NCBI GenBank assembly: GCA_013368445.1
Contig: JAACJO010000001.1
Coordinates: 1-64,000 of the forward strand
DNA from: Leucocoprinus leucothites
Lineage: Eukaryota; Basidiomycota; Agaricomycetes; Agaricales; Agaricaceae
DNA length: 64,000 bases
Direction of reading: 5' to 3'
Shown: positions 1-8,873 of the stretch, one piece after another
Layout: each line of letters begins with the position of its first letter
Numbering within the stretch: the stretch's first letter is position 1
Position numbers and translations under genes: made by a program
The notes under the pieces: model-generated
The model's input: the letters and a program-made list of their open reading frames with translations, nothing else
Told to the model about the DNA's origin: nothing
Databases searched by the model: none

Positions 1-540
1 AGGGCATCTAATTCCATCTGAGCAAAGTCTCCTGTCATGCCTCCTTTGAGTCGTGATATTATGGCTGTTACTTTGTCATCTGCATCATTGACTTTGTTGA
101 ATTTGAGGTAGAGGAGCATTGATCTCCACCAGTCTTCGAACTTTGATCATGTTCCATCAAAGAATCCTAGTTCTGGGACCAAGGATTTGGTGTTGAACAA
201 GGGGGTAGTGTCCATCATTTTGTTTGAGTTTCTTAAGCTAATTTGCAGTGATCTGAGTCCTTCTAATCTTTCTATCTCTTGTTCAAGGTGTGTGCTTCTG
301 GGTGGTGTGGGTTGTTCATCTTCATCATCTGTTGCTTCTTCACCATTGTCAGTTACTTCTTACTCTTTGTCTGAGGATTCTTCTTCATCTGTGACCAGTG
401 GTTCTTCTGTTTGTTCAGCTTCACATTCTCTTTGCACGTCTTCTTCCACAAGGAAGTCTTCTTTGGTATTAGATGCTATCGTGCATAACTGTTGTCATCA
501 TTTGGTTACTTCTTCGAGTGATTGGTATCACTTGTGACAT
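1..540 (-). pseudogene. Ty3/gypsy gag remnant (older minus-strand element)
   Basis: Read on the minus strand, about 192-1 encodes a Gag N-domain: FFDGT, then SKFEDWWRSMLLYLKFNKV, then ADDKVTAIISRLKGG, which matches the Gag core of fungal Ty3/gypsy elements. A TGA interrupts the frame just after FDGT where Trp or Arg is expected, so the copy is dead. The part from 192 to 540 is Ser/acidic-rich when read on the minus strand and fits a Gag N-terminal low-complexity region. The rest of the element lies beyond the left edge. It belongs with the minus-strand LTR split by the young element at 593-9539. Confidence 0.75.
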
Positions 541-570
541 TGGCAATACTCCATTGCAAAGTGAGTGGGG

Positions 571-582
571 ATGCTTTACCAA
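571..582 (-). other. Self-primer-type PBS of the older minus-strand element
   Basis: On the minus strand this reads TTGGTAAAGCAT, one base after the end of the older LTR. It is the exact reverse complement of ATGCTTTACCAA, found inside the same LTR (9619 down to 9608), 33 nt downstream of a TATA box. This is the layout of Tf1/sushi self-priming elements. No tRNA match was needed to explain it. Confidence 0.6.
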
Positions 583-583
583 A

Positions 584-592
584 TGTTACGAC
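584..592 (-). repeat. 3' end of older LTR, left piece
   Basis: TGTTACGAC on the plus strand is the end of a minus-strand LTR (…GTCGTAACA). The rest continues at 9540-9798 across the young insertion. Removing 593-9539 and one ACGAC copy restores an LTR of about 263 bp bounded by TGTTA…TAACA. Confidence 0.65.
588..592. repeat. Target-site duplication, left copy (ACGAC)
   Basis: ACGAC directly precedes the 5' LTR and is repeated at 9540-9544, directly after the 3' LTR. This is the 5-bp duplication expected from Ty3/gypsy integrase. Confidence 0.95.
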
Positions 593-1258
593 TGTTATGT
601 ATATTGATTATATCTAGCATTTGTTCTTTCTATAATACGAAGTCAATATTAGCTTTACTTAAGTAATATCGCAATTATGTTTTCTTCTTATTTGTTCTTG
701 TATTTTCTTGATTGTTTTGACTCGTTTAGTTTTGTTTTGTTATGACTTATTATGACTTGTTTGGTTTTGTTGTTATTTTGATGACATGTGATTGTTAAAT
801 ATAGTTGCACTATATTTGGACTTACCTTGTGATCGATCAAATGATCAAAGAAGAACTTCTTTAGAAGAACTTCTAAAGCTTCTTTGACAGATCGCGTCTT
901 ATATAGTTTAATTAGCGTTAAGGAAGCTGTACGCTTCTCTTCTTTTCATTAGAAGCCCTTAGCCCTAGTTAATAATGGATACCGACTTGTATCGTATATA
1001 AGTCGTCGACATCTACCAAGGAGAAACATCGTTTCTACTTGGTTAGGTGGAGACTCAATACGAGCCTTTATCTATACAAAGTCGAATTGAACTTAAGCTC
1101 TAAGATCTCAATTACTAAAGTCTTAAACTCTATAATCGCCGTATTATAACTCTGACTTAGTAAATGACTTTGTCGCTTACCAAGAAGGAGTCCCCTTTGA
1201 TAAGATCAACTCGATACTTATCGCGCCAGCTTAGGACCGGGCCAGCGTCACTATAACA
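593..1258 (+). repeat. 5' LTR of young Ty3/gypsy element
   Basis: Starts TGTTAT and ends ATAACA (6-bp terminal inverted repeat). Length 666 bp, same as the LTR at 8874-9539. U3 is about 593-1027. The inferred transcript start is 1028, and R-U5 runs to 1258. A T at 1165 creates an ATG at 1164 that is absent from the 3' LTR, which has C there. Confidence 0.95.
995..1001 (+). promoter_or_regulatory. LTR TATA box
   Basis: TATATAA in U3, 33 nt upstream of the segment 1028-1040 that is complementary to the PBS. The spacing fits a TATA box setting the 5' end of the genomic RNA at about 1028. The 3' LTR has the same box. Confidence 0.7.
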
Positions 1259-1260
1259 TT

Positions 1261-1273
1261 AAGTAGAAACGAT
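1261..1273 (+). other. Primer-binding site, self-priming type
   Basis: AAGTAGAAACGAT lies 2 nt after the 5' LTR and is the exact reverse complement of 1028-1040 (ATCGTTTCTACTT), the inferred 5' end of the transcript. A tRNA-type PBS beginning TGG is not present here. Known mechanism: Tf1/sushi elements fold the RNA 5' end onto the PBS and use it as primer. Confidence 0.75.
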
Positions 1274-1530
1274 CCTTCTCTGTTAGCACAGAGCCGTTAC
1301 TTTGCCCAGTAACCCAACAACGTTGCAAACACTGTCGATTTGGGTTATCGCGGTTATCGCACAAGCTGTCCCAAAACTATTGTGCATAACAACGAAGAGA
1401 GGGTCGACACACATTGCCAACTAGTGGAATAGTTGAGGATCACTCTTATTGATCTGAGTGATTACCCACGCTCTTAAAACATTTGGAGGCTTGTGAGAGC
1501 TAAGGTCGTTGTACCTGAATCTCAAATAAG

Positions 1531-1628
1531 ATACCAGACCCGAGGGTAGATACTCAGAAGGGAGAAATTTGCCAGAAAGTTTGGCATATCTCTGAAGAAT
1601 ACCAGACCCGAGGGTAAATACTCGGAAG
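1531..1628 (+). repeat. Direct repeat in the gag leader
   Basis: A 30-bp motif beginning ATACCAGACCCGAGGG occurs at 1531-1560 and again at 1599-1628 with two mismatches. Just downstream, GGACT…AGTCC (about 1654-1673) can form a short stem, and GACTATAAA recurs three times. This could be packaging or translational-control structure, but that is inference. Confidence 0.55.
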
Positions 1629-1825
1629 ACAGTTTATCTGTTGAAAGTCTTAAGGGACTATAAATACACAGTCCTAGTGACTATAAAGGTGAGTCCATAG
1701 CGACTATAAACTAATTTTCCAACTACGGCAGAATCAAACTGCAAGTGTGATAATTGTCTTAAGGACAATTTACCATTTAAGACCATACCAGGTGTCTCTA
1801 TAGGCACCCATAAACATAGTCCACA

Positions 1826-2854
1826 ACGGACCCAGCAGAGTTTGCAAGACAAGTTGAAATCTTCGCAAGAAGAGAATTCCCAGAAGAATCCTACAGTACT
1901 TACTACAGTGAAACCCGAAGAACAAGGTTCTACAGAAGTAAAGGATCAGGAAGATTCTATTACATCAAAGAACACGAAGGGAAAGTTGCCTACGTCCCAA
2001 TCAAGAAGGAACAAGAAGGAGTCCTTGAAGCCGAATACGCAGCAGTTGGTCACAAGCAACTTCACAGAACTGTCAAACAACAAATCCAAAGAGGAGCTGG
2101 TCTTGAAGAACTTCGAGACGTTACCCAAGAACAGTACATTGAAGAAGCAAAAAGAAGACAAACTCCATTTCCAGAAACCCCTGCAGAATCTAGCAGGACC
2201 ATCGAACCAGAACCAATCCTTGACATTACCCCAAGAACTGAAGACACCTCACAAGACAATCATTCAGAGCCCAGAATTGACACTCCAAGTTCAGAAGAAT
2301 CTGAATTTGACGAAGAAGACGAAGAAGAAGACGAAGAAGGAACAGATAGTGGAGAAAGAAGCCAACAAGAATCTGAAGGAAATCGAACAGAAGAGGAAGC
2401 AGAAGCACTCGCAAGGGCAATTGACAATCTCAAACTTAAATCCCCAGAGAAACCCAGACTCGATAGACCCCCTTCTTACTCCTCGAGCCCAGCCCTTGGA
2501 CATAGCCCAAGGTTCCTCAGTCCCATTACAAACCCTATCCCCTTTAGCTTTACCAATTCCCCCACCGGTATTGCCAGTACCAGTACCTTACCAACAACCA
2601 ATCCCAACATTACTACAGCCAGTACCACCATCACCGTACCCACTAACACCCAAACAAAAGGGAAAGCAAAGGCAGTTATCACCAACACAGGAGGTTCTTC
2701 AAATCGAAGAAGCCCCACACTGCCACCACCAAATCCACAAGGAGGACCACCAAGTCCCGGAGGTAATCCGCCTGGAGGACCAGGAGGACCAGGAGGACCA
2801 GGAGGACCAGGAGGAGGACCACCAAATCCTAATCCAAACCCCCCGCCAAACCCA
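1826..2854 (+). CDS. In-frame upstream extension of Gag (non-AUG start proposed)
   Basis: The gag frame is open from 1820, after a TAG at 1817, straight into the AUG at 2855, about 345 codons with no stop and no ATG. The product looks protein-like: a basic/aromatic start, an acidic run of Glu/Asp around 2305-2340, a Ser/Thr/Pro-rich part, then a collagen-like run of Gly-Gly-Pro repeats at 2771-2820. A candidate start is ACG at 1826 with A at -3 and G at +4, good context for non-AUG initiation. If used, Gag would be 741 aa. The alternative is that this is an AUG-purged leader and translation starts at 2855. The extension is supported by the open frame, the start codon is inference. Confidence 0.5.
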
Positions 2855-4051
2855 ATGGCACAACCTCAAGCAGGATTCCAGCTTAAGTACCCAAAGCCCA
2901 ACAGGTTTGATGGCAACCCAAGCTATTACAGACCATGGATGGCCGAAGTCGAACTCTACTTCGACTCATATGGTGTCACAGATGACCAATCAAGAATCAA
3001 CTACACCCTTGGATTACTCGATGGAGCTGCCAAGTTATGGCAACAGGATTACAGACTTAGTCAAGCAACTGCAGCTACCCAAGCAGGATACACCCCACAC
3101 ACCTTCGATGAGTTCAAGAATGCACTCGAACAGTCATTCGCTCCAATACAACAGAGCTTTGAGGCTGAGAGAGAGCTCTGCTATTATAGACAACGAAACA
3201 AATACATCGAAGAATACATCGCCAATTTTTCCGTCCTCGCCTCATGTGCAGGACTTACTGACAGCACTTCTCTCCGATCCTACTTCGCCGAAGGACTTGA
3301 CAACGACGTCAGATTCAAAGCAATCCGAGCTGACCCCCAAACCCTCGCAGAATGGAAAACAGCTGCAAGACAGGCATACAAAGTTGTCCAAGAGCAAAAG
3401 AGATACCGCATTGGAAATTCTAATCCAGGATCTTCAAATAGATCAAGAAAGACCAAAAAGAATAGTAGACAACATGGATCCCAACCACGATATAATGACG
3501 TCTATAGTCAACCCCTATCTAGACCCAGACGATCCGAGTGGGACATGGATATCGACAGAATATCAAGAGGAATATACCGATTATCAATCGAAGATGATCG
3601 GGAAGCAGACGACGGAGGTATATACGAACTTGGCGCAGAGGATGATGATAATCCTGAAGAGGAGGAGAGTGAAGGAGAAGACATCAATCAAACGTACAAT
3701 GAAGGACCAAGCAACACAGACAGAGATGTCTATCGGTCACTATACTCCCACATCATCAATAATGTTCTCACCGACGAACAAAGAATTGCACTCAAGAGAG
3801 GAGAATGCTTCTTCTGCCACAAGAAAGGACATTTCGCTAAATCTTGTCCGGCAAGGAAGGTTTGGTTTAAGTCAAGAGGAAAGACAAACATGGGATCAAA
3901 GCAGACACAGAAGTCCCAGTCCAAACTGAAACAAGGGAATCGTAGACCTTTCAAGCCTAAAAGGAAAGATCCAGACGCCATGGTTTACGAAATAGAACAA
4001 GCTAGTGATGAAGACGACCCGTTTCAAGAATACTCAAACGAAAACTTTTGA
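2855..4051 (+). CDS. Gag, capsid and zinc knuckle
   Basis: 398 aa from the first in-frame AUG (MAQPQ). The capsid-type core begins FDGNPSYYRPWMAEVELYF and continues through WQQDYRL and FDEFKNALEQSF to YFAEGLDNDVR, matching Ty3/gypsy Gag. The C-terminal half has an acidic stretch and one CCHC zinc knuckle, CFFCHKKGHFAKSC (CX2CX4HX4C), followed by a Lys/Arg-rich tail likely to bind RNA. The frame upstream is also open. It ends in TGA at 4049-4051, overlapping the pol frame, which is open from 4012 in the -1 frame. Role: assembles the cytoplasmic particle that carries the genomic RNA. Confidence 0.85.
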   Translation: MAQPQAGFQLKYPKPNRFDGNPSYYRPWMAEVELYFDSYGVTDDQSRINYTLGLLDGAAKLWQQDYRLSQATAATQAGYTPHTFDEFKNALEQSFAPIQQSFEAERELCYYRQRNKYIEEYIANFSVLASCAGLTDSTSLRSYFAEGLDNDVRFKAIRADPQTLAEWKTAARQAYKVVQEQKRYRIGNSNPGSSNRSRKTKKNSRQHGSQPRYNDVYSQPLSRPRRSEWDMDIDRISRGIYRLSIEDDREADDGGIYELGAEDDDNPEEEESEGEDINQTYNEGPSNTDRDVYRSLYSHIINNVLTDEQRIALKRGECFFCHKKGHFAKSCPARKVWFKSRGKTNMGSKQTQKSQSKLKQGNRRPFKPKRKDPDAMVYEIEQASDEDDPFQEYSNENF

Positions 4052-7000
4052 GTACTCACGAAGATCAGATAGACATCATCGATCTTCAATCAAACAAAGG
4101 ATTAACAGTACATGTACCAATATTGCTCCATACAACTAGAGCAAAACACAATCTACAAGCACTACTAGACTCAGGAGCTAGTGGAGAATTTATCGACCCA
4201 CAACTAGTCGATACCTACAACCTGCCAAAATTCAAGATGAAAAAGGCAATCAAAATCCGTAATGCCGATGGAACACAAAACCTATCAGGAAGTTGTACTC
4301 ACTATACAAAATTAAAAATAGAAGTGAACAACAAAATTATGACAATCTCCCCAAGAATAGTCAAACTTGGATCAAACCAACTATTCTTAGGAATCACATG
4401 GCTAAAGAGATTCAATCCCAACGTAGATTGGCAGAAACTGTCATTACGTTGGCGAGATGAAAATTCTCATACAATCAAATTAACCAAAGTGAAAACTGAT
4501 TCCATCAATCAGTTGTATTATGAAATCAATGTGAAGTCTAACACATCACAACAACTTCACAACTCGGCTACTAAACCTAAAAGGGAATCAGACCCTGTAA
4601 AAGCCATACCAAAGAAATTTCATCAGTTTCTCAAAGTCTTCAACAAAGATGAATCTGAGAAATTACCACCCAGACGTCCTTGGGATCATAAAATCGAGAC
4701 TATACCTGAATTTGAACCCAAACGAATGCCAGTTTATCACCTGACACCTCAGGAAAGAACTGAACTTGACAAGTTTATTTCCGTAAATCTACGAAAGGGA
4801 TATATTCGGAAATCCAAATCACCAATGGCCTCTTCTTTCTTCTTTGTAGGAAAGAAAGGAGGAGACTTACGTCCATGTCAAGATTATCGATTCCTTAACA
4901 AGAATACAATAAAGAATGCTCACCCAATACCAAGCATATCACGAATCATGGATAAACTCAAAGGATCTAATTGGTTCACCAAGTTAGATGTCCGACTAGG
5001 ATATAATAATGTCCGAATCCATGAAGGACATGAATGGAAAGCGGCATTCCGCACTCCAAATGGGTTATATGAACCCACAGTCATGTTCTTTGGAATGACA
5101 AATTCCCCTGCTACCTTCCAATCCATGATGGATCACATCTTTAAAGACCTTACTGGGAAAGGCGGAGTTATTATTTACATGGATGACATCCTTATCCATG
5201 CGAAAACAAAAGAACAACTCGAAAGACTTACTAAACAAGTCTTGAAGATTCTACAACAGAACGAGTTGTATTTAAAGACTGAGAAATGCGAATTCGAGAA
5301 GCAACGCCTAGAGTACCTCGGAGTTATCATAACTCCTGACTCTATCGAGATGGACCCGATTAAACTTAAAGGAATACAGGATTGGCCTGTACCCAAGTCT
5401 GTCCGAAATATCCGACAATTCATTGGATTTTGCAACTTCTATCGCAAATTCATTCACAACTTCTCAGCTATCGCACAACCACTTAACGCATTACTTCGTA
5501 AAACAATGAAATTCGAATGGAACTCAGAAGCACAGAAAAGCTTTGAGAAGCTCAAAGAACAATTCCTTAAGCAACCTATACTTCAAATAGTTGACGAATC
5601 AAAGCTATTCGAAATCGAATGTGATGCTTCTGCATTTGCTACTGGTGCAGTACTACTCCAAAGAGATTCAAATGGAGATAAGCACCCTGTGGCTTATTAT
5701 TCACAAACCCTCAACCCTGCGGAACGAAACTATCATGTGTCTGACCAAGAATTCCTTGCTATTATTAGAGCACTAAAGGAATGGCGACACTACCTTGAAG
5801 GATCAGCACACCCTATCATCATATGGTCTGATCACGAGAATCTCACCAGATGGCGAGAACCACAACAATTAAATCGAAGACAAGCTAGATGGATGCTATA
5901 TATGACACGCTTCCATTACTCCATAAAGCACTTAGCTGGCAATAAAAATACTCTTGCCGATGCATTGAGTAGAAGACCAGACCTAGTTCCAGATGGAAAG
6001 GATAACGAAGATCTAGTTGCGATACCATCAGAAAAATTCATTAACTTCCTTTCTGAGGAAATTAAAGATGAAATTAAAAATAAACAAAAGAAGATCAACC
6101 CATCTGAAAGATTCACAGAAGATAATGGCGTTTATAAATATCAGGGAAGACATGTGATACCTGAAGATGCCGAACTAAAAAGAAGACTTCTACAACGTGT
6201 ACATGATCACGAGACATCAGGACACCCAGGAACAGCTGAAACGTTCCGTAAACTATCTAAATTAGTTTACTGGCCTGGAATGAACACATATGTTCAGAAT
6301 TACGTGAAAGGATGCCCTATTTGTCAACAGTACAAAATCAATCGTCATCCAGTTAAACCACCAATGCAACTGATTAAAGGCCCTTCTTCTACAAAGCCCT
6401 TTTCCCAAATATCCATGGATCTTATCACAGATCTACCACCTGACGATGGTTATGATTGTATATTGTCCATAGTGGACCATGGACTTACGAAAGGGATAAT
6501 CCTAACTCCAACAAAGAAAACAGTAAATGCTGATGGCATTGCTGAAATTCTTATTGACAAAGTATTTTCGAAATACGGAACACCCAATAAAATAATCTCA
6601 GATCGAGATCCACGATTTGCTGCTAAATCAATGCAAAAACTATACGAAAAACTCAATATTACCCCAGCCCTGTCTACAGCATACCATCCACAGACAGACG
6701 GAACTACCGAAAGGTACAACCAAGAAATCGAGTTTTACTTAGCAGTTTACACATCACAAAACCCAACCATATGGAAACGAGCACTTCCAATGATTGAATT
6801 TGTACACAATACAAAACCCCATTCTGGAAGAAAACACTCACCATACGAATTAATCCTAGGATATAACCCACAAGCGTTTATCTCAGACATAGAGACAGAC
6901 ACACCTTCTATCAATGAGAAGTCTCTATTCTTGGAACAAGTCCGAGAAGCAGCTTTAGAGGCACATGAACGAACACGTCTCATGATGGCTCAAAGAAAGA

Positions 7001-7458
7001 ACCAACCATGGACACCATTCAAAGTAGGAGACCGAGTTTGGCTAGATAACCGAAATCTCCCTTTACCCTATGCTTCTAAGAAGCTTAATCAAAGAAGAGA
7101 AGGTCCATTTACTATTATTAGAAAGACCTCTCCAGTCAACTACGAACTCAAACTACCACAAAAATGGAAGATTCACAACAAGTTCCACGCTTCACTTCTC
7201 ATGCCAGTAACTGAGAATGACGTTTATGGTAAACACAACCCTAAACCACCACCTGTCCTAGTCTCAGGAGAAGAACAATATGAAGTCGAAGCAGTCCTAA
7301 ACCATAGAACTCGCAGACTACGTTCTGGAACAAAAATAGAATACCTAATTCGTTGGAAAGGATACGGACCAACTGAAGACTCATGGGAACCAGAGAAAAA
7401 TCTTGAAAATTCAAAAGAAATAATTCAAGACTATAAAAGCCAACACAATCTCTCTTAA
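4048..7458 (+). CDS. Pol polyprotein with C-terminal chromodomain
   Basis: About 1136 codons. Retropepsin has LLDSGAS (Asp at about residue 41). The RT has LDVRLGYNNVRI and YMDD (residues 377-380). RNase H has FEIECDAS, SDHENL and NTLADALSR. The integrase has an HHCC zinc domain (HDHETSGHPG … CPICQQ, from about residue 718), a core with MDLITDLP, SDRDPRF and TDGTTERYNQE, and a GPFTI module. The end, from about residue 1077 (YEVEAVLNHR, IRWKGYGPTEDSWEPE), is a chromodomain, known in this family to steer insertion toward marked chromatin. There is no ATG at the head of the frame: it overlaps gag in the -1 frame over 4012-4051, so frameshifting or reinitiation is implied. No internal stop was seen. 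Confidence 0.93.
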   Translation: MSTHEDQIDIIDLQSNKGLTVHVPILLHTTRAKHNLQALLDSGASGEFIDPQLVDTYNLPKFKMKKAIKIRNADGTQNLSGSCTHYTKLKIEVNNKIMTISPRIVKLGSNQLFLGITWLKRFNPNVDWQKLSLRWRDENSHTIKLTKVKTDSINQLYYEINVKSNTSQQLHNSATKPKRESDPVKAIPKKFHQFLKVFNKDESEKLPPRRPWDHKIETIPEFEPKRMPVYHLTPQERTELDKFISVNLRKGYIRKSKSPMASSFFFVGKKGGDLRPCQDYRFLNKNTIKNAHPIPSISRIMDKLKGSNWFTKLDVRLGYNNVRIHEGHEWKAAFRTPNGLYEPTVMFFGMTNSPATFQSMMDHIFKDLTGKGGVIIYMDDILIHAKTKEQLERLTKQVLKILQQNELYLKTEKCEFEKQRLEYLGVIITPDSIEMDPIKLKGIQDWPVPKSVRNIRQFIGFCNFYRKFIHNFSAIAQPLNALLRKTMKFEWNSEAQKSFEKLKEQFLKQPILQIVDESKLFEIECDASAFATGAVLLQRDSNGDKHPVAYYSQTLNPAERNYHVSDQEFLAIIRALKEWRHYLEGSAHPIIIWSDHENLTRWREPQQLNRRQARWMLYMTRFHYSIKHLAGNKNTLADALSRRPDLVPDGKDNEDLVAIPSEKFINFLSEEIKDEIKNKQKKINPSERFTEDNGVYKYQGRHVIPEDAELKRRLLQRVHDHETSGHPGTAETFRKLSKLVYWPGMNTYVQNYVKGCPICQQYKINRHPVKPPMQLIKGPSSTKPFSQISMDLITDLPPDDGYDCILSIVDHGLTKGIILTPTKKTVNADGIAEILIDKVFSKYGTPNKIISDRDPRFAAKSMQKLYEKLNITPALSTAYHPQTDGTTERYNQEIEFYLAVYTSQNPTIWKRALPMIEFVHNTKPHSGRKHSPYELILGYNPQAFISDIETDTPSINEKSLFLEQVREAALEAHERTRLMMAQRKNQPWTPFKVGDRVWLDNRNLPLPYASKKLNQRREGPFTIIRKTSPVNYELKLPQKWKIHNKFHASLLMPVTENDVYGKHNPKPPPVLVSGEEQYEVEAVLNHRTRRLRSGTKIEYLIRWKGYGPTEDSWEPEKNLENSKEIIQDYKSQHNLS

Positions 7459-7473
7459 CATTCCCCAGCTTCA

Positions 7474-8823
7474 ATGACTACTTCAGAAGTCAGTGAACAA
7501 CCAACAGTACCAGTCTTTGGAACTATTATTTGCGAATCGCCCTCACCTATTACCCCTCCTACTACACCGACCAACACCATCGACGATGCGAACAAGGTCG
7601 AAGAAAGTCCTGGTCTTGCCTCATCGCAAGAACAAGGCACCAAATCCCCTGCCGGAGATAGTGCAGGCGGAGACACTAGCGGTGAAAACTCTTCACCCTA
7701 TAAAGAGAATGCCACCCTACGACGAGCATTTCTTCGAGAACAGACAGCCGTTGACTTTCTGTCCGCCTACGGCAGCAATCCTAGACTCACTTCATATGTC
7801 TACAACATCGGGAATCGGATTGATGCTCTCGCTTCTGCAAGAAGTGAATACAAGCGTCTCCAGGAAGAAATGGACTTCCATCTTAGTAACCTGGCACGCC
7901 ATATCCCTAGGGGTCCCTATACTCAGAACATCGTCCGACGCATCCAACGCACCAACCCGGACGGAGATTACTTCGCTACGCTCAAGCGTCAACAAGCTCC
8001 AGAGTGACGTGCACAGAATTCTGAGCGCGCCTCAGCTGATGACGAGGGAAAAACTTCCCCACCTAGCGTCAAACCTCAACAACGTCATGATGTGGCTACA
8101 CACAATGCCATATTACCGAATACACCCCCTCCAATGCCTACTAACGAGCCTCCTCGAAATACCAATTGAGACGCGACTCGCCCTGGACGTATTAGTCGAA
8201 CCTGCGACATATGTCACAGAATGGGTCATATCAAGACGCTTTGCCCGGGATATCATTGCACCTGGTGCGACACTTTCGCCCCCGGCCATTTCACCAAGTA
8301 TTGTTCCCGAAATCCTTATAAAGGAATTGCTCGACGGGATCTACCCCCAGTCGCCCTGGCAGCACTTTCAATTACCGAAGGAGTCGATGCCGCCAAGGCT
8401 CTTGCTCTGCAGTCCATCTCCGGATCTGCCAGAATACAGCCCCGACAGTCCGGCGTACCAACCGGCAATCACAGCACCCCCATCACCGACGCCGTCGGAC
8501 TTCGATCCGAACGACATAATCCAACATCCACGGCCATTAACACCACCTCCCTCGGCCCAACCTACAACCCTACTTTTACGCTGCGACGAGGTCGTAAACC
8601 TGCACCACGAGGAAGACAGTATGGTCGTCTCCAGACCTCAGTCCGTTCCTCCCATCCAAACCATCGAGGACGCAGTCCGAGTGGACGTCCCCATCACGGT
8701 CGAACTTCTCGCATCTATGAAGGAGAACGCCCCCTTACACCCCCATACGAAGATGGCAATTACGAATCTCATTACGATGATGAAGCCAACTTCAACATAG
8801 ACGGTGAAGGTAATTTACCTTAG
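7474..8823 (+). CDS. ORF3, zinc-knuckle accessory protein (spliced model)
   Basis: Starts with ATG 15 nt after the pol stop. In one frame 7474-8007 and 8221-8823 are open, joined by a stretch with two TGA codons (8005, 8167). The join 7474-8003 + 8196-8823 removes a 192-nt GT-AG segment with a TACTAAC branch-like site at 8139-8145, keeps the frame and gives 385 aa. Alternatively each TGA is one transition from CGA (Arg) and the gene is broken. Near residue 178 lies CDICHRMGHIKTLC (CX2CX4HX4C), followed by CTWCDTFAPGHFTKYC, a second degenerate knuckle, then an Arg/Pro-rich basic tail and an acidic end. The 3' part survives in the decayed relative at 9802-10,139, so ORF3 is a family trait. Its function is unknown; nucleic-acid binding is inferred. 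Confidence 0.55.
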
Positions 8824-8860
8824 TGACTTAGATAGTTACTAAGATGTGGACATCTTAGCT

Positions 8861-8870
8861 AGGAAAGGGA
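8861..8870 (+). other. Polypurine tract
   Basis: AGGAAAGGGA, three bases before the 3' LTR, is the expected primer site for plus-strand DNA synthesis. The decayed copy has a related purine run before its LTR (about 10,128-10,137). Confidence 0.75.
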
Positions 8871-8873
8871 TAA

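Noticed and set aside
1842..3929. A 695-codon open frame overlapping gag in the +1 frame.
   Set aside because: It begins at TTG, has no family resemblance, and runs through gag, whose frame holds the capsid and zinc knuckle. The A/C-rich, T-poor sequence is naturally short of stops. Most likely compositional.
7493..8800. A 435-codon open frame overlapping ORF3.
   Set aside because: It starts at GTG and its product has no recognisable motif, whereas the other frame carries an ATG after pol and two zinc-knuckle clusters. C-rich sequence keeps stops rare.
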